Assembly: GCA_963783045.1 (NCBI GenBank)
Contig: CAWAMD010000005.1
Span: 868,001-932,000 of the forward strand
From: CAWAMD01 sp963783045
Lineage (GTDB): Bacteria > Actinomycetota > Nitriliruptoria > Nitriliruptorales > Nitriliruptoraceae
DNA length: 64,000 nucleotides
Reading direction: 5' to 3'
Shown here: positions 25,502 to 34,281 of the stretch, piece after piece
Layout of the letters: each line of letters starts with the position of its first letter
How positions within the stretch are numbered: the first letter of the stretch is position 1
Made by a program: the position numbers and the translations under genes
Notes under the pieces: generated by a model
What the model was told of the DNA's origin: nothing
Seen by the model: only the letters and a program-made list of their open reading frames with translations
Databases searched by the model: none

Positions 25502-25990
25502 ATGACCACCGAGGTGCGCGAACGATCCCTGACCGAGGAGCAGTGCTGGGAGCTCCTCGCCGGTCAGCAGGTCGGCCGGCTCGCGGTGAACGACGCCCAC
25601 GGGCCGGTGATCCTGCCGGTCAACTACGTCGTGCACGCCGGCACCGTGGTGATCCGCAGTGACCCGGGGACCAAGCGGGCCGCGGCCGTCCACAGCCTGC
25701 CGGCGGCGTTCGAGGTCGACCACGTCGACGACCACCGGCGGCTCGGGTGGAGCGTCCTCGTGCGTGGTCGGCTCGTGGAGGTCACCGACCCGGCCGAACG
25801 ATCGCGCCTCGACGCCCTCGCTCTGGCGCCCTACGTCGGGGGCGCGAAGACCCACTACCTCCAGCTCATCGAGCCGACGGTGTCGGGTCGTCGGATCCCT
25901 CTCCCCACGACGACGCCCGAGGAGTGGTTCGATCGCGAGGGACTGGGTCACACCTGGCGGGGCCAGGACGCCACCGACCTGCTGGGCTGA
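25502..25990 (+). CDS. Pyridoxamine 5'-phosphate oxidase-family (flavin/F420-type split barrel) protein
   Basis: 162-residue split beta-barrel protein. The sequence LLAGQQVGRLAVNDAHGPVILPVNYVVHAGTVVIRSDPGTKRAA is the typical N-terminal half of the Nim/PPOx-like group, with the last part forming the flavin phosphate site. WSVLVRGRLVEVTDP follows in the third strand region. Members bind FMN, F420 or heme; which one cannot be read here. Start ATG 25502 has a GAGGAGG ribosome site. msrB follows 25 bases later on the same strand, suggesting a two-gene transcript in redox defence. Confidence 0.8.
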   Translation: MTTEVRERSLTEEQCWELLAGQQVGRLAVNDAHGPVILPVNYVVHAGTVVIRSDPGTKRAAAVHSLPAAFEVDHVDDHRRLGWSVLVRGRLVEVTDPAERSRLDALALAPYVGGAKTHYLQLIEPTVSGRRIPLPTTTPEEWFDREGLGHTWRGQDATDLLG

Positions 25991-26015
25991 CGCAGACGCA
26001 CACGAGGAGAGCCAC

Positions 26016-26441
26016 GTGGCACAGGAGATCGGCCAGACCGGCTGGCAGGCCGTCAGCGAGGACGAATGGCGCGCCCGGCTCAGCCCCGAGCAGTACGACG
26101 TGCTGCGCCGCAAGGGCACCGAGCGTCCCTTCACGGGCGCCTTCTGGGACGCCGACGAGGAGGGCGTCTACCGGTGCGCCGGCTGTGGCGCCGAGCTGTT
26201 CCGCTCGGACACGAAGTTCGACGCCCACTGCGGGTGGCCGAGCTTCTACGAGCCGGCGCAGCAGGGTGCGGTCCGCTTCGAGGAGGACCGCAGCCTCGGG
26301 ATGCGCCGGACGGAGGTGACGTGCGCCCGGTGTGGCGGCCATCTCGGCCACGTCTTCGACGACGCGCCGGACCAGCCGACGGGTCAGCGCTTCTGCATCA
26401 ACTCGGCGGCACTGGACTTCGCCGCCGGCAGCACCGACTGA
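26016..26441 (+). CDS. msrB: Peptide-methionine (R)-S-oxide reductase
   Basis: 141-residue MsrB that repairs methionine-R-sulfoxide. It has the zinc pairs CAGC and CARC, the motif KFDAHCGWPSFYEP, CARCGGHLGHVFDDAP and the catalytic Cys in RFCINSAALDF. Length and order match single-domain MsrB; no MsrA fusion. Start GTG 26016 has GAGGAGAG ahead. It probably shares a transcript with the upstream split-barrel protein. Confidence 0.95.
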   Translation: MAQEIGQTGWQAVSEDEWRARLSPEQYDVLRRKGTERPFTGAFWDADEEGVYRCAGCGAELFRSDTKFDAHCGWPSFYEPAQQGAVRFEEDRSLGMRRTEVTCARCGGHLGHVFDDAPDQPTGQRFCINSAALDFAAGSTD

Positions 26442-26451
26442 CCGGCGGCGC

Positions 26452-27213
26452 TCAGCTCGCCTCCGCGACCCCGTCCGACGACGAGGCGTCCTCGTCGTCG
26501 CCCGGGGCCGTGCTGTCCTCCGCGTCGACCTCGACCGCGCCGGACTTCACCCGGGAGGCGTACTCGTCGACGTACTCCTGGCCTGACAGCATCATGATCT
26601 CGAACATGAGCTCGTCGGTCGCGCTGCGCAGCACGAACGGGTCGTCGGCCCGGTCGGCGTAGCGCGAGAAGTCCAGCGGTCGCCCGTAGCGCACCGTGAT
26701 GGGCTGCCGCTTCGGCAGGTACGTGCCGGTCGGCATGGCGCGTTCGGTGCCGATCACGGCGCAGGGGATGACCGGGACCTCGGCCATCAGCGCCATGCGG
26801 ACCGGTCCGGTCTTGCCCCGGTACAGGCGCCCGTCGGGGCTTCGCGTTCCCTCGGGATAGATCCCGAGCAGGTCGCCGCCGCGCAGGATCCGGACACCGG
26901 TGTTGAGGCTCTCCATGCCCTTCTCGCCGCCCTCCCGGTGGACCGGGACGACCCCGACACCGGCGAAGAACCACTTCGTCCGCCAGGACTCGAAGTAGTC
27001 GGCCTTGCCGAGGAAGTACACCGGCCGTGGCACGTTGAGCGGCAGCACGATCGAGTCGATGAAGGACAGATGGTTCGAGGCCAGGATGGCCGGCCGGTCC
27101 AGCGGTACGTTGTCCACACCCTCGAGGTAGAGGTGGAAGAACGGGTTCACGAGCGGCGGCAGGAGCCGCTTCAGCGTCCGGTACAGCCCTGGTGCGTCTG
27201 CCATCCCTGGCAC
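26452..27213 (-). CDS. plsC: 1-acyl-sn-glycerol-3-phosphate acyltransferase
   Basis: 253-residue membrane-associated acyltransferase for phosphatidic acid synthesis. It shows NHLSFIDSIVLP (NHxSxxD), the FLGKADYFESW block, GIYPEGTRSPDG (EGTRS) and VIPCAVIGTER. The acidic C-terminal tail after ~220 is dispensable-looking. GTG 27213 has AGGAGG five bases ahead and is preferred over ATG 27204. The open frame continues upstream to 27753 but there overlaps the divergent membrane gene. Its end faces msrB ten bases away. Confidence 0.9.
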   Translation of the reverse strand: MPGMADAPGLYRTLKRLLPPLVNPFFHLYLEGVDNVPLDRPAILASNHLSFIDSIVLPLNVPRPVYFLGKADYFESWRTKWFFAGVGVVPVHREGGEKGMESLNTGVRILRGGDLLGIYPEGTRSPDGRLYRGKTGPVRMALMAEVPVIPCAVIGTERAMPTGTYLPKRQPITVRYGRPLDFSRYADRADDPFVLRSATDELMFEIMMLSGQEYVDEYASRVKSGAVEVDAEDSTAPGDDEDASSSDGVAEAS

Positions 27214-27382
27214 GCCTGCCTCCTGGCGCCGACTCCCGATGCAACTCCAGCAACGAGTTAGCCTAAGGGGTGGTTCCCTCCACTGCCAGCCATCATGACA
27301 CCGCCGGCACCCGGGAGCCAGCCACGGACCCTTCGCTCCCGGCCGGCAACCCCGTCCCGGACGCCGAAGGACAAGGACGAGC

Positions 27383-27826
27383 GTGAGCGCCGATCTCGGC
27401 ACCTGGAGCCCGAGCCAGGCTCGGACCGTGGTGCGTGTCCTCGAGCAGCGCGGCCTGCAGGTGCACACCGAGCACGACGCCGGCCAGGTCCGCATCCTCG
27501 TGGACGGTGACACGGATGTCGCGCACCGTGCGCTCGTCGAGGCCATGGACGAGATCGCCGGCGCGGCCGACCGGCGGCAGATCCGCGTCGAGGCGCCGGC
27601 CCGACCCGCGCGACGGTCGGACGACGAGGACGGGCCGCCGCTCGTCTTCGAGCGTCTGCGCAACGCCGCCCCGGTCATCGCGGTCGTGGTCGCGGGACTG
27701 CTCGTCGTGCTCGTCGTGCCGGGCACCCTGAAGCTCCCGAGCCTGCTGCTCACGCTCGCGGTGATCGGGCTGGTGGCTTGGCGGACCGGCGGCGACGACG
27801 ACCACCGCTACGGTCCCGGCGCCTGA
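27383..27826 (+). CDS. Hypothetical membrane protein, 147 residues
   Basis: An N-terminal soluble alpha/beta part (about 1-85, with VVRVLEQRGLQVHTEHDAGQVRILVDGDTDVAHRALVEA) is followed by a hinge rich in Arg and Asp and two membrane helices (about 97-112 and 120-135). No family recognised; the soluble half resembles small two-strand/two-helix folds seen in regulatory domains. Start GTG 27383. It ends one base before the convergent S9 peptidase gene. Confidence 0.6.
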   Translation: MSADLGTWSPSQARTVVRVLEQRGLQVHTEHDAGQVRILVDGDTDVAHRALVEAMDEIAGAADRRQIRVEAPARPARRSDDEDGPPLVFERLRNAAPVIAVVVAGLLVVLVVPGTLKLPSLLLTLAVIGLVAWRTGGDDDHRYGPGA

Positions 27827-29956
27827 TCATCGCAGCGACTCGAGCAGGAAGTCCCGCTGGAGCAGCAGCAGGTTCTCGGCGACCGTCTCCTGCGGCGTCA
27901 TGTGCGTCACGCCGGACAGCGGCAGGAACCGGTGCGGCCGACCCGCGGCGAGCAGCGCCTGCGAGAGGCGCAGCGAGTGGGCCGCGACGACGTTGTCGTC
28001 CGCGAGCCCGTGGATGAGCATCAGGGCCGGGGGCTCGTGGCCCTCGGGGATCGGCGCCGCGTCGACGAGGGTGCCGTCCTCCCCCACCAGCGACGACACC
28101 CGGTAGGCCTCCGGGTGGTCGGCAGGATCGCCGAGGTAGCGCTCCGTGTAGTGCGTGTCGTACAGCCGCCAGTCGGTGACGGGTGCCCCGGCGATCCCGG
28201 CGCGGAACACGTCCGGGCGGCGCAGAACGGCCAGCGCGGCGAGGTAGCCACCGAAGGACCAGCCGCGGATCGCCACCCGGGACAGGTCCAGGCGCGGCTC
28301 GTGCGCCGCGGCCGCCTCGAGCGCGGCCACCTGGTCGTCGAGGATGGGTGTCGCCAGGTCGCCGGCGACCGCCCGGTCGAACGCCGGCCCGCGACCCGGT
28401 GTGCCGACGCCGTCGACGACGAGGACCGCGAAGCCCTGGTCGGCGAACCACTGCGAGGTGAGATAGATGCCACGCGCCCGCAGCACCCGCTGGGCGTGCG
28501 GGCCGCCGTAGGGGTCGAGCAGGACGGGGAGGGCCTGGTCACCGTCGGCCGCCGGGCCGTGGCGTGGCCGCAGGAGCGCGGCGCGGAGACCGCGGGGGCC
28601 GAGCTGGAGCAGCTCGACGTTCGGGTGGACCACGGGTCGCTGCGCGTGCGAGGTCAGGGTGGCGACCGGCTCCTCACCGCGCAGGACCGTCGTGGTGGAG
28701 GAGACCTGCTCGAGGGTCGCCGCCACGAGCACCGTCACGTCGCCGGCGACCACGCCGTCGTGGACGCCGTCGTTGACCGAGCAGCGCTCGAGCTCGACGG
28801 GACCGTCCACCGGCACCTCGAGCCGGTAGAGCTGCACGTCGGTCGGGTCGCTCGACGCGGTGACGAAGAGGGTGTCGCCGGACGCGGCGACGACACGTCG
28901 GACCTGCAGGTCGGGCGGCGTGACCGGCGTGCCATCCACGACGACGCGCCGGGTGTCGTCGTCGCGGTCGAGGACCATGACGAGACGGTCGCCGTCGAGC
29001 CAGGTCGGGACCCCGTCCACGAGCTCGAGCCAGCGGTCGTCGTGGTCCTCCTCCACGATCCTGGTGGCGCCGCTGCGCTCGTCGACGACCAGGACGCGCC
29101 AGGCGCGCTGGTCGCGTGACTGGACGAGCAGGGTGCAGGGCCCGTGGCTGCTCCAGTCGACGGCGGCGAGGTACGGGAAGGCGTCCCGGTCCCACTGCAC
29201 GTCCGTGCGCTCGCGGCCGTCCACGTCGATGACCGCGAGGCTGACGTCCGCGTTGACGGTGCCCGCTGCCGGGTACCGGTGGGCGGTCGCCGGCCGGTCC
29301 GGTTGCGCCGGGTCGGCGATCCACCAGGTCGGCACCGCGCGGTCGTCGACACGGGCGGCCAGCAGCCGGGTGCCGTCCGGGGACCACCAGTGGCCACGGG
29401 AGCGGCCCATCTCCTCGGCTGCGACGAACTCCGCGAGGCCCCACGAGACGTCCGGCTCGGCCGCGACGACGTGGCTGTGCCCGCCGCGCGCGACGACGTG
29501 GAGGCCACCGTCGGCGCAGTACGCGATACGGCTCCCGTCGGGTGACGGGCGCGGGTCGAAGGCCGCCCCCGCGGTGTCCTCGACCTGCAGGTCACCGCCG
29601 TCGACGCCGACGGTGCACAGGTCACCGCCGAGCACGAAGGCGGCCATGGTCACGGCGCGGTCGCAGGCGTAGCTGACGATGCCACCGGCCGTCTCGCGCG
29701 CACGTTCACGGCGAGCGCGCTCCTCGCCCGTCAGGTTCGTCTCCTCGTGTCCCCGTGCCCGGGCGTCGACGAGCCGGCGCTCGGTGGCTGCGTCGACGTC
29801 GAAGCACCAGAGGTCGAGGACGGGGTCGTCGCCCGCCGACGAGCGCAGGAACAGCACCCGGTCGCCGGAGGGGGCGACGGCGAACGCCCGCGGTCGCCCG
29901 AGGGTGAAGCGTCGGGTCCGTGCCTGCTGGCGGGGAAACGAGACGGGCTCGGTCAT
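27827..29956 (-). CDS. S9-family serine peptidase (dipeptidyl-peptidase IV-like)
   Basis: 709 residues without signal peptide. The N-terminal ~450 residues form a DPP-IV-type beta-propeller, including FVAAEEMGRSRGHWWSPDG with the Glu-Glu pair that holds a peptide's free N-terminus. The C-terminal alpha/beta-hydrolase has LDPYGGPHAQRV, the nucleophile elbow GWSFGGY, the acid in HGLADDNV and His in SGVTHMT. A cytoplasmic X-Pro-type dipeptidyl peptidase is likely. ATG 29956 overlaps the stop of the EEP gene by four bases, so it is the last member of a translationally coupled series. Confidence 0.9.
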   Translation of the reverse strand: MTEPVSFPRQQARTRRFTLGRPRAFAVAPSGDRVLFLRSSAGDDPVLDLWCFDVDAATERRLVDARARGHEETNLTGEERARRERARETAGGIVSYACDRAVTMAAFVLGGDLCTVGVDGGDLQVEDTAGAAFDPRPSPDGSRIAYCADGGLHVVARGGHSHVVAAEPDVSWGLAEFVAAEEMGRSRGHWWSPDGTRLLAARVDDRAVPTWWIADPAQPDRPATAHRYPAAGTVNADVSLAVIDVDGRERTDVQWDRDAFPYLAAVDWSSHGPCTLLVQSRDQRAWRVLVVDERSGATRIVEEDHDDRWLELVDGVPTWLDGDRLVMVLDRDDDTRRVVVDGTPVTPPDLQVRRVVAASGDTLFVTASSDPTDVQLYRLEVPVDGPVELERCSVNDGVHDGVVAGDVTVLVAATLEQVSSTTTVLRGEEPVATLTSHAQRPVVHPNVELLQLGPRGLRAALLRPRHGPAADGDQALPVLLDPYGGPHAQRVLRARGIYLTSQWFADQGFAVLVVDGVGTPGRGPAFDRAVAGDLATPILDDQVAALEAAAAHEPRLDLSRVAIRGWSFGGYLAALAVLRRPDVFRAGIAGAPVTDWRLYDTHYTERYLGDPADHPEAYRVSSLVGEDGTLVDAAPIPEGHEPPALMLIHGLADDNVVAAHSLRLSQALLAAGRPHRFLPLSGVTHMTPQETVAENLLLLQRDFLLESLR

Positions 29957-30681
29957 GCCGCTGGCTCCGAAAAGGTGTCGTCACCGGTGTCGACGTGGCG
30001 CGAGGCCGCGGTCGGCTCGGCCTCCGGGTGGGCGAGGTCGACGACCACCGGACGGTGGTGGCTCGCGACCTCGGTCGGTGGCTCACCGTAGACGGTGGCC
30101 CGCTCGACGACGAGGTCGGCGGAGACGAAGACGTAATCGGTCCGGGCCGAGGGGTCGGGATTGGGGACGGTCGCACCGGGCCCGTCACCGGCGAGCTCCC
30201 AGGCATCGTCGAGGCGCGCGGCGAGGGTGCGCACGGCCGTGCCGTCAGGCGACTCGTTCAGGTCGCCGGCCACGACGAGCGGCATCTCGAAGCGGGCGCA
30301 CCGCTCGATGATGGTCTGTGCGTGTGCGGCCCGTACGTCCGGTCGCAGGCCGAGCTGCACGGCGAACACCGAGAGACGCAGGCCCCCGGCGGTCACGATG
30401 GCCTGGGCGAGCATCCGTCGTGGCGCGCCGGCCGGTGACGGGAGCTCCTCGCTCATGTCGGAGAGTCGCCGGGCACGCTCACCGACGAGGATCGCCGTGC
30501 CGGCGCCTCGGCGGCCGGCCCGGGCGACCACGTCCAGGCCGGCACGGCGGGCGAGCCGTCGCAGCGCCAGCCGTCCCGGGGTCTCGGTGAGGCAGGCGAT
30601 GTCAGGCCGCAGGGCCGCCAGGACGGCGACCACCGCGTCGGCGTGCTGCGCGCCGCTGATGTTGTACGTGACGACGCGCAT
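29953..30681 (-). CDS. Endonuclease/exonuclease/phosphatase-family hydrolase
   Basis: 242-residue EEP-fold enzyme. It has the start MRVVTYNISGA, IACLTET with metal Glu, VVAGDLNESPDG (DxN motif) and the C-terminal TDYVFVSADL and ASHHRPVVVDL (HHRPV). Substrate may be DNA ends, phosphoinositides or sphingolipid; not decidable. Start ATG 30681 sits five bases after the ROK kinase stop, and its own stop overlaps the S9 peptidase start. The upstream open frame to 31293 is a shadow of the kinase gene. Confidence 0.8.
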   Translation of the reverse strand: MRVVTYNISGAQHADAVVAVLAALRPDIACLTETPGRLALRRLARRAGLDVVARAGRRGAGTAILVGERARRLSDMSEELPSPAGAPRRMLAQAIVTAGGLRLSVFAVQLGLRPDVRAAHAQTIIERCARFEMPLVVAGDLNESPDGTAVRTLAARLDDAWELAGDGPGATVPNPDPSARTDYVFVSADLVVERATVYGEPPTEVASHHRPVVVDLAHPEAEPTAASRHVDTGDDTFSEPAA

Positions 30682-30686
30682 CGGCG

Positions 30687-31640
30687 TCACGACGCCTGCT
30701 CTGCCGCGAGCAGCGCCGCGCCGATCATGCCGGCATCCGCACCGAGCGCCGCCAGGCGGACCTCGGGGATGCCGCGGTGGGCGGCGCCCAGCACGTGAGC
30801 GGCCAGGAGATGCTCGGCGGGTGGCAGCAGCCACGGTGCGGCGTTCGACGCGGCCCCACCGCCGATGAGGATGCGCGCCGGGTCGAGGATGTTCACGAAG
30901 TTGACGAGCCCGATACCGAGCCAGTGGCCGACCCCCGCGATGATCTGTTGCGCGACCTCGTCGCCGGCGACGGCCGCGTTGGTGACCGCCCGCCCGTCGA
31001 CGAGGTCCACGTCGGCCAGCGACGTGCTGCCGGACGGCCCGTCCCGCAGGCGCTCGACGGCGAACCGTCCGATGGCCGACCCGGACGCGTAGGCCTCGAG
31101 GCAGCCGAGGTTCCCGCAGGAGCAGCGCCGCCCGCCCTCCACGATGATGACGTGCCCGAGCTCGCCGCCGAAGCCGTCGGCGCCCTCCACGAGCTGCCCG
31201 TTGGCAAGGATCGCACCGCCGACGCCCGTCCCGACGGTCAGCATCAGCAGGTCGGCCACGCCCTGGCCGGCGCCGACGCGATGCTCGCCCCACAGGGCGG
31301 CGGTGGCGTCGTTCTTCACCACCGCCGGCCGGCCGAGCGCCTCGGTCAGCGCCGGTCCGACCGGCACGTCGTGCAGATCGAGGTTGGGGCTGTAGCGCAG
31401 GACGCCGGTGGGGCTGATGATCCCGGCGACACCGAGGCCGACGGGCAGCGACGGACCGATGTCCTCGACCACCGTCGCGATCGTCGCGACCAGCCGGTCG
31501 CGGTCCCCGACCGGCGTGGCGACCCGCCGGCGGTCGATCACCGTCCCGTCACGCGCCACGACCGCGGCGGCGATCTTCGTCCCTCCGACGTCGACACCGA
31601 CGGCGACGGGCGGCGATTCGCCGCGTGCTGGTGACCCCAC
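30687..31640 (-). CDS. ROK-family sugar kinase (glucokinase-like)
   Basis: 317-residue kinase. It shows VGVDVGGTKIAAAVV (phosphate loop), the GLGVAGIISPTGVL block, VKNDATAALWGEHRVGAG, LMLTVGTGVGGAIL, and the ROK zinc signature GELGHVIIVEGGRRCSCGNLGCLEAYAS with CxCGxxGCxE. This suits an actinobacterial ATP glucokinase (Glk). Start ATG 31640, 35 bases after the preceding gene. It belongs to the long minus-strand series that begins with the SRPBCC gene. Confidence 0.88.
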   Translation of the reverse strand: MGSPARGESPPVAVGVDVGGTKIAAAVVARDGTVIDRRRVATPVGDRDRLVATIATVVEDIGPSLPVGLGVAGIISPTGVLRYSPNLDLHDVPVGPALTEALGRPAVVKNDATAALWGEHRVGAGQGVADLLMLTVGTGVGGAILANGQLVEGADGFGGELGHVIIVEGGRRCSCGNLGCLEAYASGSAIGRFAVERLRDGPSGSTSLADVDLVDGRAVTNAAVAGDEVAQQIIAGVGHWLGIGLVNFVNILDPARILIGGGAASNAAPWLLPPAEHLLAAHVLGAAHRGIPEVRLAALGADAGMIGAALLAAEQAS

Positions 31641-31675
31641 ACAGGCTCCTGATCCAACGATCCGGACCGCCGAGG

Positions 31676-32170
31676 CTACTCGTCGTCGAGGTCGATGTGC
31701 TGCAGCCCGTCGTCACGGGTGAAGGTGTCCGCCTGGGCGTCCACCACCGCCTTGGCCGCGAGCGTCAGCTGCCGTGCGGCCTCGCCGAGATGGGTGATGA
31801 CCTCGGGACGCACCTCCCCCATGAGCCGCAGGGCGGTGCACACCGGACAGACGTGACACACCTCCGTGTGGCCGACACGGCCGGCCCCGCCGGCGGCGGT
31901 ACCCAGGTCACGGGCCAGGCGTCCGAACGCGTCGTACGCCTCCCACCAGCCGGCACGGTGGTCGCCGGTGTCACCGCCCGAACCGTCGCGGTCGCCAGCG
32001 CGCCCGTGACCGGTGCCCGGCCCGTCGGCCGCGCCGTTCGGGGCGCCGGCGCGGGCGGCACGGTGCCGGGCGAGCGGATCCTCGTCGGGGTCGGCGCCCT
32101 CCGCCGGGTCGGCGCCGCTGGCCCACCACGGCCGGCCCCCATCCCCGGGTGTGTGCCTCGGGCCGTTCAT
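31676..32170 (-). CDS. Small Cys-pair protein (DUF5304-like)
   Basis: 164 residues. The first ~70 are disordered (Gly, Asp, Arg, Pro). The rest holds WWEAYDAFGRLARDLG, then CHVCPVCTALRLMGEVRPEVITHL, a CxxCxxC cluster, and a helical acidic end. It resembles actinobacterial DUF5304-type proteins that sit between an ArsA ATPase and a glucokinase gene; the family match is from memory and moderate. Start ATG 32170 shares one base with the ArsA stop (TGATG), so the two are translationally coupled. Function unknown. Confidence 0.6.
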   Translation of the reverse strand: MNGPRHTPGDGGRPWWASGADPAEGADPDEDPLARHRAARAGAPNGAADGPGTGHGRAGDRDGSGGDTGDHRAGWWEAYDAFGRLARDLGTAAGGAGRVGHTEVCHVCPVCTALRLMGEVRPEVITHLGEAARQLTLAAKAVVDAQADTFTRDDGLQHIDLDDE

Positions 32171-33357
32171 CAGCGCGCCTCCGCGGGCGCGGGCGCCGCG
32201 AAGCGGACCTCGAGCGCCCCGTCGTGCATCCGGGCCCCGGCGATCGTGGCGCGCCGAAGTGCGGCCGGCAGGACGACGGTCCGCTTCACGCCCGCGACCT
32301 TGACGTGCAGCTCGTCGGTCCGGCGATGCAGGTCCACGTCGTCCTTGGCTGCGAAGGGCAGGACCAGGCGCAGGACGTAGCCACCGTCGGTCCGCTCGAC
32401 GGTCATCGGCCGGTCGCGGTGCAGGACGGCGGCCTCGTCGCCGTCGCCGTAGAGCACGTCGGCGAAGCGCCGCAGCCCATCGACGCCCATGAGCTCGTCG
32501 TCGAACAGGGGGGCGCGCAGGACGGGTGTGGGCGCGAAGCCCTCCTCGACGGTCGTCAGGTGCGCAGCCTGCCGCTCCTTCCAGCGGGCGAGGTACGGGT
32601 CGGTCACCTCGTCCGGGAGGATGCGGTTGACCACGACGCCGTCCACCCCGTACCCGAACAGCGCCAGGGTGGTCGCGGTCCGCTGCGCCTCGTTGACGAC
32701 CATGCGCTCGGGGTTGAGCACCAGACGGAAGCTCGCCCGGTCGGGGTCCTGCAGCAGGCCGTGCACGGCGGCCAGGTCGGCGTTGACCCGCTCGACGGCG
32801 CCGAACACCTCGTCCTCGGGGACCGGCATGGCGCCCATCCGCGACATGACGGGCCGCACGGCGCGGGCGACCCGACGGCCGGGCTGGAGGATGCGGTGCA
32901 CGTACCAGCGCAGCGCGTCGGGGAGCGCGAGCAGACGGAGCGTCTCCGCGGTCGGCGCGCAGTCGACGACGATGAGATCGCGCTCGGCCTCCGCCACCTG
33001 CCGACGCAGATCGATCAGGCTGAAGAGCTCGTCGAGCCCGGGCAGCAGCGTGAGCTCCTCCGCCTGCAGCTCGCCGACGCCGCCCCAGGCGAGCAGCTCG
33101 ACCAGGTAGTCACGGACCTCCTGCCAGTGCTGCTCGAGCCGCGTCTGCGCGTCGATCTGCTGCGCCAGCAGCCGGTCCGCGACCGGCACCGGCCGGTCGC
33201 CGAGCGGCAGGTCGAAGGCGTCCGCCAACGAGTGCGCGGGATCGGTCGAGGTGATGAGGACGCGGTGCCCGTGGGCGGCGGCCCGGACCGCGGTGGCCGC
33301 GGCGACGGTGGTCTTTCCGACACCGCCCTTGCCCGTGAACAGCAGGATGCGGGTCAT
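32170..33357 (-). CDS. ArsA-family ATPase
   Basis: 395-residue P-loop ATPase of the ArsA/GET3 group. It has the deviant Walker A FTGKGGVGKTT (residues 7-17), TSTDPAHSLADAF (switch I), LIVVDCAPTAETLRLL (Walker B), and VVNRILPD. The C-terminal ~80 residues form a small beta-rich, Hsp20-like module (GGYVLRLVLPFAAKDDVDLHR...VKVAGVKRTVVLP). There is no arsenic gene around, so arsenite transport is unlikely; a chaperone or switch role for membrane or envelope proteins is inference. Start ATG 33357; the frame beyond it is intergenic. Confidence 0.85.
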   Translation of the reverse strand: MTRILLFTGKGGVGKTTVAAATAVRAAAHGHRVLITSTDPAHSLADAFDLPLGDRPVPVADRLLAQQIDAQTRLEQHWQEVRDYLVELLAWGGVGELQAEELTLLPGLDELFSLIDLRRQVAEAERDLIVVDCAPTAETLRLLALPDALRWYVHRILQPGRRVARAVRPVMSRMGAMPVPEDEVFGAVERVNADLAAVHGLLQDPDRASFRLVLNPERMVVNEAQRTATTLALFGYGVDGVVVNRILPDEVTDPYLARWKERQAAHLTTVEEGFAPTPVLRAPLFDDELMGVDGLRRFADVLYGDGDEAAVLHRDRPMTVERTDGGYVLRLVLPFAAKDDVDLHRRTDELHVKVAGVKRTVVLPAALRRATIAGARMHDGALEVRFAAPAPAEAR

Positions 33358-33513
33358 CGATGGGCTCTTCGTGTCGTGGGGTGTGGCGGGGCTGTCGTCG
33401 TGGCGTGCCCGGGACGGCGAGCGACCGTCGGCCGGCCGACGGCCGACGGAGCGGCTCGAGGCTACCCGAGGTCGCACGGGCGCTCGAAGCCTTGCGACAC
33501 GACGGCCGAGGCG

Positions 33514-34281
33514 TCAGCCGCCGGCGCCACCCGACTTCAGCACACCGGGCAGCTGCACGGCGCTCGCGAGGAACGACACCATGACGAGTCCGAGCACGCC
33601 GATCGCGAGCCACAGGAACACGCGCGGACGCAGGATCTCGGTGCGGCTGCCCTGGACGAGCGCGAGCACGTCCACCGTGGTGGCGAGCCACAGGACGAGC
33701 GCGCCGGCGAGCAGCGGGACCGCCGGCAGGATCGACTGCTGGCTGGCGGAGGCCTCCCGCAGCAGCACCAGTCCCCCGGCGAGCCAGATGATGAACATGA
33801 CGGCCCGGGCGACCCCGGACGCGGTGCGGCCGAGCAGGATGTGGCCCGTGCCGGGGACGAGCGCGCTCGTGAGCAGGGCCGTGGACTCCGAGACCTGCCG
33901 GGTCGGTGCGCTCGGTGCGTCCGCGACGGTGCGGGCGAAGGGCTGGTGGCACGACTTGCACGTCGTGCGCTCGATGGGGTTCCAGACCTCGCAGACCTCG
34001 CACTGCCAGTCGATGCCCTCCGAGGTACGCCGGAACCGCGAGTCGGCGGTGGTGACGCTGCCGCCGTCCTCCGCACGTTCGCGGTCGGCGTCGGCCGCGG
34101 TGTCCACGAGCGCGCCGGGGTCGTCCTCGATCGGCTGCGCACCCGGCTCGCGCTGGCCGACGACGCCGATCGCCGGCTCAGGCTGGGTCTCCCCGGGCGG
34201 CCCCTGGGTGAGTGCGGCGAAGCACTGCGTGCACCATTCGGCGCTGTCGGGGTTGTGGGCGCCGCAGGCCGGGCACCTCAC
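33514..34281 (-). CDS. Zinc-ribbon membrane protein
   Basis: 255 residues. It starts CPACGAHNPDSAEWCTQC, a zinc ribbon, continues with an acidic linker, then a second finger CEVCEVWNPIERTTCKSCH. Four hydrophobic segments follow, with LVPGTGHILLGRTASGVARAVMF, a TM2-like pattern in which small membrane proteins pair two helices around a polar turn. GTG 34281 overlaps the SRPBCC stop (GTGA). It is upstream of the ArsA gene with a 156-base gap, the only sizeable gap in the series. Function unknown. Confidence 0.65.
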   Translation of the reverse strand: MRCPACGAHNPDSAEWCTQCFAALTQGPPGETQPEPAIGVVGQREPGAQPIEDDPGALVDTAADADRERAEDGGSVTTADSRFRRTSEGIDWQCEVCEVWNPIERTTCKSCHQPFARTVADAPSAPTRQVSESTALLTSALVPGTGHILLGRTASGVARAVMFIIWLAGGLVLLREASASQQSILPAVPLLAGALVLWLATTVDVLALVQGSRTEILRPRVFLWLAIGVLGLVMVSFLASAVQLPGVLKSGGAGG